Of a DNA stretch of 10,472 nucleotides, positions 5,279 to 10,472 are shown one piece after another; the stretch's first letter is position 1, and each line of letters opens with the position of its first letter. The stretch is taken from positions 1-10,472 of the forward strand of contig JABGUA010000103.1 in the NCBI GenBank assembly GCA_018646825.1. The letters are read 5' to 3'. The DNA comes from Piscirickettsiaceae bacterium (GTDB taxonomy: Bacteria; Pseudomonadota; Gammaproteobacteria; Nitrosococcales; Methylophagaceae). Under the pieces are notes generated by a model. It was not told the origin of the DNA, made no database searches, and saw only the letters and a list, made by a program, of their open reading frames with translations. The position numbers were made by a program, and so were the translations under genes.

Positions 5279-7780
5279 TCAATTTTTAATAGGCGCTTGC
5301 TTACCGTATGGTTTCAACTTGCCTAGCAGAATGGGTAAAACAGTTAAGTCGGCTAATAATGCTGCAAACATGGCAAAGGCTGTTAAAACACCAAAGTAAA
5401 TTGTCGGCACAAAATCCGATAACGCTAAGATAGAAAAACCTATCATGATAGTAATTGTTGTGTAGTACATCGCACGACCTATGCTGCCGTGTGATCGCCT
5501 TAATGCTGCCGGGTAATCCCAGTCTTTAGCGACCTCACTTTGAAGCCTATGCATGTAATGGATCGTGTTATCAACGGCAATACCAACACTAATTGCTGTA
5601 ATGGTAATTGTCATCATATCCAATGGGATACCCGCCACCCCCATTAAGCCCAACACTGATACACCCGCAACCAAATTTGGCACGATGGCAATCAAAGCGA
5701 GTTTGAGTGAACGAAATAACAGCGTAAACATTAAAAATATCGCAAAAAAGACAACACCCAATGTCAAAATCTGCGAACGATATAAGCTTTGAAGCATATT
5801 ATTAAATAAAACTAACATACCTGTTAAGTGCACTTGATCCTCTTCAAGACCCAACTGCTCCGTCAAACCTGTTTCAATTTTTGCCAATAAAGCCTGCCGC
5901 TTTAACCCAGCATCTGACTCAAACACCCTAACTGAAAAACGTAGCTGATTACCATCTTCGGACAAGTAAGGTCTTATCATGGTTTGCTTTATTTCTTCTG
6001 GAAGGCGTTTATATAAAATAGACATAAAGAAATCATCCATGACCTCACCCTCATTCAACTGTTTTAAAACATCCATACTTGTAGCAAGAGACAACACCTT
6101 TCCTGTTTCTGGTAATTCATCTAGATAATGATGAACCGCCTTGATGGTCTCAAGCTGATAACTATTAAACCAATAGCTACTTGCAGAAAAACCTTGCTCT
6201 CCCTCCAACTCAAGCTCAAAGTCCTCATCCTCTAAAGCTTCGAATACTTGATCACCAATTAAAAAATCTGCTGGGGCATCAATGATAATATTTAAAGGCG
6301 TTGTGCCCCCCAATTTTTGATCAATCAAATACATGCCTTGGAATATTTCTGTTGATGCTTTGAAATAATCAATAAAGCGATTTTCGACTGACAACCGCGA
6401 TATGCCAACGCCACCCAAAACCATGGCAACAAATGTTAGCAATAAGATTGTGTTGCCAAAACGCGCATTGAGGTCAGCAAAAAAGCCAGTAATTACCCCT
6501 GTTAAATCACGCTTTGGTGATAAATGAATCGGCTTCATCAACATTAAGATAACGGGAAATAATGTGAAGGTCAGGATAAAGGCTATGCTTAAACCGATAA
6601 CCATAATCCAACCAAAATCAATCACAGGCCGAATGCCACTAACAACCAAAGAACCGAAGGCAACCATCGTAGTGATTACAGTATAAAGACAGGGGATGAC
6701 TTTACTGCGAACAGTGTCTTTAAGTAACGTAAATTGATCAGCTTGTGGCTGTAACACCTGTAATTCACGATAACGAACAATAAGGTGAATTGTCAGTGAC
6801 AAAGTAAAAATGAGTAAAAGCGCTAAGAAATTAGACGATACAACCGTAATGCGCCACTCTAAAAAGCCCAGCAACCCTATCGTCATCACACTGGCTACCG
6901 ATGCTAATAATAAAGGTAAAACAACCCAGCGAAGCCGGCCAAAAATAACCGCCAAAACCCCAATAAGAATGCCAACCACAGCAACACTAAACACCCGTAA
7001 ATCATGGCGTACAAAATCCATCATATCTGCTACAACCATGGGCACACCACCAAGGTGTATCTCTGCAACATCACGATGTCTATCCAAGATCGTCCTAATC
7101 GACGCTATATTCCTCGCTTCTTGTGCCATCAATGCAGAACTAGTGTGCTTGAACTCCCTACCTAGTCGTTCCAGTTCTAGTAATTCTACCGGTGACAAGT
7201 CAAACTCCAGTTCTTTCTCTCGCAAAGCATCACGCTGATTTCTCAAATCAATATAGGTTTGATCGCGTTCAAAATTAACCTGCAGCGCTGTTGTATTGCC
7301 ATCTTGTCCAACCAGCCTATTTCGGTACAAGGGGCTTTCACGCAACTCTTTTTTAGCCAGTTCCAAGTCGGTATCAACATCGCGTAATAAGCGGGTATGT
7401 TGCTGTAGCTGACGAAAAGTCATGGCTGGGCTAGCGATCAAAGGGACATCTAGGATGCTAATAACTGACTCAACGCGCTCGACTTCGGCTAAGCTGTTTC
7501 GAAGTACCGCTATATCATCCAGGCTCTGACGATCAAACAAATCCGTCTTAGGCGTATAAGTAACAATCAGATAATCATCTGATCCATAGCGAGCGTTAAT
7601 AGAACGGTGGTAATTTAAATCTTTATCACTCTCAAGCACGAGAGAATCAGCCGAAATATCGAGCTTAAAATCTTGGATATACCAGCTTGAAATAGCCGTC
7701 AGGAGCAGGATAAAAAATAAGCTTCGGACTGGCTTTGCAAGCAAATGCCTCTCATAAAATAATGCCAACCAATGTCTCAT
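5279..7780 (-). CDS. RND/MMPL-family exporter
   Basis: An 833-residue inner-membrane protein of the RND superfamily (the COG1033/MMPL-like group of predicted exporters). It shows the duplicated plan of the family. The first half has a membrane segment at about residues 18-35, a large periplasmic loop (about 36-260), then five closely spaced segments (about 262-415). The second half has a segment at about 443-461, another large loop, and a last cluster ending near 825. The second half contains VGIAVDNTIHYMHR, the characteristic Asp-bearing segment after the fourth helix. The loop at about 516-528 is unusually acidic. These exporters use the proton gradient; substrates in related groups include lipids, hopanoids or pigments, but none can be assigned here. 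It has no linked membrane-fusion protein or outer-membrane partner in the window. It starts 25 bases after the DUF5062-like gene, probably in the same transcript as fbp. Confidence 0.85.
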   Translation of the reverse strand: MRHWLALFYERHLLAKPVRSLFFILLLTAISSWYIQDFKLDISADSLVLESDKDLNYHRSINARYGSDDYLIVTYTPKTDLFDRQSLDDIAVLRNSLAEVERVESVISILDVPLIASPAMTFRQLQQHTRLLRDVDTDLELAKKELRESPLYRNRLVGQDGNTTALQVNFERDQTYIDLRNQRDALREKELEFDLSPVELLELERLGREFKHTSSALMAQEARNIASIRTILDRHRDVAEIHLGGVPMVVADMMDFVRHDLRVFSVAVVGILIGVLAVIFGRLRWVVLPLLLASVASVMTIGLLGFLEWRITVVSSNFLALLLIFTLSLTIHLIVRYRELQVLQPQADQFTLLKDTVRSKVIPCLYTVITTMVAFGSLVVSGIRPVIDFGWIMVIGLSIAFILTFTLFPVILMLMKPIHLSPKRDLTGVITGFFADLNARFGNTILLLTFVAMVLGGVGISRLSVENRFIDYFKASTEIFQGMYLIDQKLGGTTPLNIIIDAPADFLIGDQVFEALEDEDFELELEGEQGFSASSYWFNSYQLETIKAVHHYLDELPETGKVLSLATSMDVLKQLNEGEVMDDFFMSILYKRLPEEIKQTMIRPYLSEDGNQLRFSVRVFESDAGLKRQALLAKIETGLTEQLGLEEDQVHLTGMLVLFNNMLQSLYRSQILTLGVVFFAIFLMFTLLFRSLKLALIAIVPNLVAGVSVLGLMGVAGIPLDMMTITITAISVGIAVDNTIHYMHRLQSEVAKDWDYPAALRRSHGSIGRAMYYTTITIMIGFSILALSDFVPTIYFGVLTAFAMFAALLADLTVLPILLGKLKPYGKQAPIKN

Positions 7781-7805
7781 ATAGTACTAATTTCTCTCTA
7801 CATCA

Positions 7806-8039
7806 CTATCTCTTCGAAGCCCAAATAGCGAGTTTATGCTGCATCGATTTGAGTGAAACTTGGTCTTCTGGCAAGCCTTGTATCACTTTGTCATGAACAA
7901 GTAGCCGATAAATATACTCGATTTTATCTTTTGCCGAATCTGTCGCTTCAAACTCAACAACACCGCGTTCTTCGCCGTATTTAATGCCTTCTATGATCGC
8001 TTTTTTAAGCAGTTCTTTTTCATTCTTTAATTTTTTCAT
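7806..8039 (-). CDS. Small DUF5062-like conserved protein
   Basis: A 77-residue soluble protein, basic at the N-terminus (MKKLKNEKELLKKA), with no signal peptide or membrane segment. The pattern ELLKKA..EG..YGEERG..EF, then IYRLLVHDKVIQGLPEDQ and a C-terminal HKLAIWA, resembles my recollection of DUF5062, a short gammaproteobacterial family of unknown function; this could not be searched. AGGA lies about seven bases before the ATG. It sits 24 bases after fbp and 25 bases before the RND gene on the same strand, so it is likely translated from the fbp transcript. No function can be claimed. Confidence 0.75.
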   Translation of the reverse strand: MKKLKNEKELLKKAIIEGIKYGEERGVVEFEATDSAKDKIEYIYRLLVHDKVIQGLPEDQVSLKSMQHKLAIWASKR

Positions 8040-8063
8040 CGAAAAATCCTAATAAGACGAAAG

Positions 8064-9071
8064 TCATTCTTGATGATAAGACACCACGCGTTCCACTTCA
8101 TTCTTCGAACCTAAAATAACCGGTACTCTTTGATGCACGCCATCCGGCTTTATCTCCATGACCCGCTCGCGCCCTGTCGAACTCATGCCGCCTGCCTGTT
8201 CAACAATAAAACTCATTGGGCTCGCTTCATACATTAACCTGAGTTTGCCGCCTTGCGTCGAAGGCTTAGTATCCAACGGATACATAAAAATACCGCCTCG
8301 CGTCAGCACCCGGTATACCTCAGCCACCATCGACGCCACCCAGCGCATATTAAAGTCTTTCTCACGACCGCCATCAACACCGTTCATACACTCATCAATA
8401 TAACGTTGTACCGGTGGCTCCCAAAAACGTTGATTCGACATATTAATGGCAAACTCGGCCGTGTCTTCAGGAATGGTCATATTAGGGTGAGTCATAATAA
8501 ACTCACCGACATCACGATCCAAAGTAAAGCCATTGACGCCATTACCGGTCGTTAAGATCATCATCGTCGTTGGGCCATAAACACAAAAACCGGCACAGAC
8601 TTGTTCTGTCCCCGGTTGCATAAAGTCTTCGACGGTTGGTTCAGACACGCCGGGAGGACAACGTAAAATAGAAAAAATCGTACCAACTGAAATATTGACA
8701 TCAATATTAGATGAGCCATCTAACGGGTCAAACGTAATTAAATAATCACCCTTAGGCAAACCATCTGGAATTTGAATAATCTCTTCAATCTCTTCAGATG
8801 CCATCGCTGCCAAATGACCAGTCCAATTCAAATGATCCACCATCACATCATTGGTGATGATATCGAGCTTTTTCTGAACCTCACCCTGCACATTCTCTGA
8901 CTCTGCTGCACCACCCAAACCAATGATGCCACTGCGATTAACAAGGTGAGCAATCTTCTTACAGGCACTGGCGATATCCGTCATCAACCCTGTAAAAGAG
9001 CCTGTTGAACCCGGATAATTTCGTTGTTCTTCAACAATAAATTGGATAATCGATTTACCAATATCAGACAT
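8064..9071 (-). CDS. fbp: Class 1 fructose-1,6-bisphosphatase
   Basis: A 335-residue cytoplasmic enzyme that removes the 1-phosphate of fructose 1,6-bisphosphate, the committed step of gluconeogenesis and also part of the Calvin cycle and some formaldehyde-assimilation cycles. The length is close to E. coli Fbp (332 residues). Metal-binding residues are visible as EE (93-94), the signature FDPLDGSSNID (114-124), and Glu282 in MYEASPMSFIVEQAGG. The active-site segment YPLDTKPSTQGGKLRLMYEA is complete. AAGG about eight bases before the ATG supports the start. A TATTAT -10-like box lies at 9105-9110 on the minus strand, with no good -35. It is first in a three-gene run with the DUF5062-like and RND genes. 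No Calvin-cycle genes are nearby, so gluconeogenesis is the default reading. Confidence 0.95.
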   Translation of the reverse strand: MSDIGKSIIQFIVEEQRNYPGSTGSFTGLMTDIASACKKIAHLVNRSGIIGLGGAAESENVQGEVQKKLDIITNDVMVDHLNWTGHLAAMASEEIEEIIQIPDGLPKGDYLITFDPLDGSSNIDVNISVGTIFSILRCPPGVSEPTVEDFMQPGTEQVCAGFCVYGPTTMMILTTGNGVNGFTLDRDVGEFIMTHPNMTIPEDTAEFAINMSNQRFWEPPVQRYIDECMNGVDGGREKDFNMRWVASMVAEVYRVLTRGGIFMYPLDTKPSTQGGKLRLMYEASPMSFIVEQAGGMSSTGRERVMEIKPDGVHQRVPVILGSKNEVERVVSYHQE

Positions 9072-9124
9072 TATTCAGACCTTAATCAAATTCACTTAGC
9101 TTTCATAATACGTGATATTAAGGA

Positions 9125-9138
9125 AAACTTATAAGTTT
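9125..9138. promoter_or_regulatory. 14-bp perfect palindrome upstream of fbp
   Basis: AAACTTATAAGTTT is its own reverse complement. It lies about 54 bases before the fbp start, next to a TATTAT box (9105-9110, minus strand), so it could be a binding site for a dimeric regulator. The surroundings are AT-rich and a chance palindrome is possible. The rest of the 229-base gap (9072-9300) has only weak promoter-like hexamers such as TATAAT at 9215-9220, without a matching -35. Confidence 0.3.
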
Positions 9139-9281
9139 ATTTGCTTAAGTTCTAATGGGGTTGACCACCAAATTCTGCCACTTTCGATACGAATTTTTAG
9201 AGCTTACCACTCTATATAATGTAGACTAAGTCTGGCGTTTGATCTCTGTTCAGGTGTCTTTAAATATTAAGTTAAAATAAG

Positions 9282-9302
9282 AAAAGGGCTCCGACCTCTT
9301 TT
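9282..9302 (-). terminator. Weak hairpin at the end of the TetR gene; resembles a RAYT/REP-type motif
   Basis: AAAAGGG (9282-9288) pairs imperfectly with CTCTTTT (9296-9302) around a six-base loop. On the minus strand it reads AAAAGAGGTCGGAG then CCCTTTTC and is followed by TTATTTT, so it could end tetR transcription, though it overlaps the tetR stop codon and has a mismatch. The GGTCGGAGCCCTTTT core resembles hairpins found beside REP-associated (IS200-like) transposases in gammaproteobacteria, so it may be a stray mobile remnant instead. Confidence 0.35.
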
Positions 9303-9897
9303 ATTCTGCCACCTTTTTTGTCTCACCTGCGGCACTGATTGCTGCAAGTCTAATTGCATTTGCTACTGCTTCAGAAGCCTCTATGCTTTTCATGCTTCGA
9401 GCGATATTGACTCCTCCAATCAATACTCCTAACAAAGACCAAGCCCTGCTAAAACGATCTTCTTCTGTTCCACCAACTAGGCCCTCTACGATAATTTTTG
9501 CAATTAGAGACATTTTCTCCTCAAATATTTCATGCATTTCGTCGCCGAAACGGACGACTTCTGGCGTTAAGGTCGCCATAGCACAGCCACATTCGAGATC
9601 ATTCTGATGCTCAGTACTGAGATAATATTCAGAAAATGCCTTAACCCAAGCAGTGCCGTGTTCGCTCTGAAACTTTGGCAAACTATCAATAACCTCATCA
9701 AGCCCGACTGCCAAAGCAATATTAAAGGCCCCATCTTTCGAACCGAGGTGGGAATAAAACGCCCCTGAGGTTACTCCAGCCGACTTTGCAAGTCCATCTA
9801 CGCCAATCCCACCATAACCATGCTTACGAAAACCATGACTAGCCGCAGCAACAATTTTTCGCCGTGTTTCATCTTTTTTGACACCTTTATGTCTCAT
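9301..9897 (-). CDS. TetR/AcrR-family transcriptional repressor
   Basis: A 198-residue one-component regulator. The N-terminal DNA-binding domain (about residues 8-55) has the family helix-turn-helix IGVDGLAKSAGVTSGAFYSHLGSKDGAF. The C-terminal ligand and dimer domain carries CGCAMATLTPEVVR (about 103-116), a Gly-Cys motif seen in a TetR subgroup that includes some responders to reactive small molecules. Two cysteines sit together there, so thiol sensing is possible but not shown. I choose ATG 9897 because AAAGG lies six bases before it; a GTG at 9900 immediately precedes it but is only three bases from that site. It is divergent from the secreted-protein gene, and three copies of a 14-bp near-palindrome lie between them, so it probably represses that gene and itself. 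The ligand is unknown. Confidence 0.9.
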   Translation of the reverse strand: MRHKGVKKDETRRKIVAAASHGFRKHGYGGIGVDGLAKSAGVTSGAFYSHLGSKDGAFNIALAVGLDEVIDSLPKFQSEHGTAWVKAFSEYYLSTEHQNDLECGCAMATLTPEVVRFGDEMHEIFEEKMSLIAKIIVEGLVGGTEEDRFSRAWSLLGVLIGGVNIARSMKSIEASEAVANAIRLAAISAAGETKKVAE

Positions 9898-9910
9898 CAC
9901 AAACCTTTAT

Positions 9911-9977
9911 ATATAGATCGTTATTTAAATATTGAAAATACCGATCGTTATTTAATAATAAATATAACGATCATTAT
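9911..9977. promoter_or_regulatory. Three putative TetR operators in the divergent intergenic region
   Basis: Three 14-base copies of ATAnnGATCGTTAT are present: 9911-9924 (ATATAGATCGTTAT, +), 9938-9951 (ATACCGATCGTTAT, +) and 9964-9977 (ATAATGATCGTTAT, -). Starts are 27 and 26 bases apart. The consensus is close to the perfect palindrome ATAACGATCGTTAT, the form expected for a TetR dimer. The second and third copies also form a perfect nine-base inverted repeat (GATCGTTAT with ATAACGATC). A fourth, degenerate half-site, TCGTTA, lies at 9985-9990. The sites lie between the tetR start and the start of the secreted protein, where binding would block both promoters. Confidence 0.7.
9932..9961 (+). 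promoter_or_regulatory. Possible promoter of the secreted-protein gene
   Basis: TTGAAA (9932-9937) is a good -35 and TAATAA (9956-9961) a fair -10 at 18 bases. The second putative operator copy falls between them and the third just after the -10, so repressor binding would block RNA polymerase. AT-richness makes chance matches likely. Confidence 0.35.
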
Positions 9978-10019
9978 ATTAATGTCGTTACCTTTAATCA
10001 ACTTCGGAGTTCTACGATT

Positions 10020-10472
10020 ATGAAAAAAACAGTCCTTGGTGCTTTAGCCCTTACTTTAACAGCCTTTTACATGCAAACTGCCAACGTCAATATCTGTATG
10101 GATATTGGTGGTGTCGCCATTCCTAATTTTTATGCAGAAGGCGAAGGAAACCCCATGATTATTTCAGCAACTTTAATTGGCAGTGTACAAAATGCTGCCG
10201 GCAAGATCCTCGCCCAGCGGACAACTGAAACGGGCCTAGAAATGGACATGGAACATTATTTCGGCCGTGCCGATGGTGGTTCAATATCAACGAAAGATCT
10301 GGGGGTGTTGACATCTATTCCCGGCAAACCTGGACGCTATATGATTGAAATCTCCTATGACCTTCAGCAGGAACAATCTCGGGGTACTCTTAATGGGTAC
10401 GGTGGCCAGTTCCAAAGCTATGGTTTAGTGGACTTGCGAGACTCAAATAATCTACAGGGGCTTGTTCGTTAC
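10020..10472 (+). CDS. Predicted exported protein of unknown function, N-terminal part
   Basis: The frame is open from ATG 10020 to the window end (151 codons, no stop), so the gene is truncated by the window. A signal peptide is likely: MKK, then the hydrophobic LGALALTLTAFYM, with possible cleavage after QTA near residue 21. The mature part starts with VNICMDIGGVAIPNF. It contains many Gly, Met and polar residues and alternating strand-like segments (GRYMIEISYDLQQEQSRG, QSYGLVDLRD), suggesting a beta-rich secreted fold. I do not recognise the family. GGAG lies ten bases before the start, slightly far. It is divergent from the TetR gene, with the operator copies between, so it is probably switched on when the TetR ligand is present. 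No membrane segment is seen after the signal peptide. Confidence 0.75.
   Translation, partial: MKKTVLGALALTLTAFYMQTANVNICMDIGGVAIPNFYAEGEGNPMIISATLIGSVQNAAGKILAQRTTETGLEMDMEHYFGRADGGSISTKDLGVLTSIPGKPGRYMIEISYDLQQEQSRGTLNGYGGQFQSYGLVDLRDSNNLQGLVRY

Noticed and set aside
6810..7238. 142-residue plus-strand frame within the RND gene
   Set aside because: Antisense shadow of the exporter with low-complexity Ser/Thr/Lys composition and no domain.
9185..9190. Third CGATAC block, a possible extra copy of the sigma promoter
   Set aside because: No AACCCAATACGT partner at the required distance; single six-base matches are expected by chance.
9197..9220. Plus-strand promoter with TATAAT at 9215-9220
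   Set aside because: No -35 hexamer at 16-18 bases and no plus-strand gene downstream before 10020.

Overview
The window looks like chromosome of an aquatic-type gammaproteobacterium with moderate-to-low GC. The basis is an RhlE-type DEAD-box helicase, a class 1 fructose-bisphosphatase followed by a small DUF5062-like protein, an NrsF-type anti-sigma factor and a PEP-CTERM/VPLPA-type sorted protein. I cannot name the genus. There is no rRNA, tRNA, CRISPR array or intact insertion sequence, and no gap over 300 bases without a gene.

Layout. 2-376 (+) is the C-terminal end of an RhlE-like helicase. 450-2625 (-) is a cell-surface signalling module: an ECF-type sigma factor, an NrsF (DUF1109) anti-sigma factor translationally coupled to it by an ATGA overlap, and a secreted spondin-domain protein with a C-terminal sorting tail. 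The sigma and spondin genes are preceded by the same two-block element, GTATCG-N15-ACGTATTGGGTT, with identical spacing. This points to an autoregulated sigma factor whose nearest target is the spondin protein. As given, the sigma gene has one single-base frameshift and the spondin gene two. All lie at short G runs, so they are either assembly errors or recent inactivation. 2827-5156 (+) is a tight three-gene run: a membrane-anchored retropepsin-like protease, a short-chain dehydrogenase-like protein with Phe at the catalytic Tyr position, and an FAD-dependent amine oxidase. 5279-9071 (-) reads fbp, then a DUF5062-like gene, then a large RND/MMPL-type exporter, with gaps of about 25 nt. 9301-10472 holds a TetR-family repressor divergent from a secreted protein of unknown function that runs off the window. 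Between them are three evenly spaced copies of a 14-bp near-palindrome, very probably the TetR operators.

The strongest candidates for something undescribed are the sigma/NrsF/spondin module with its duplicated promoter, and the TetR-controlled secreted protein. Everything else resembles ordinary housekeeping or accessory metabolism.
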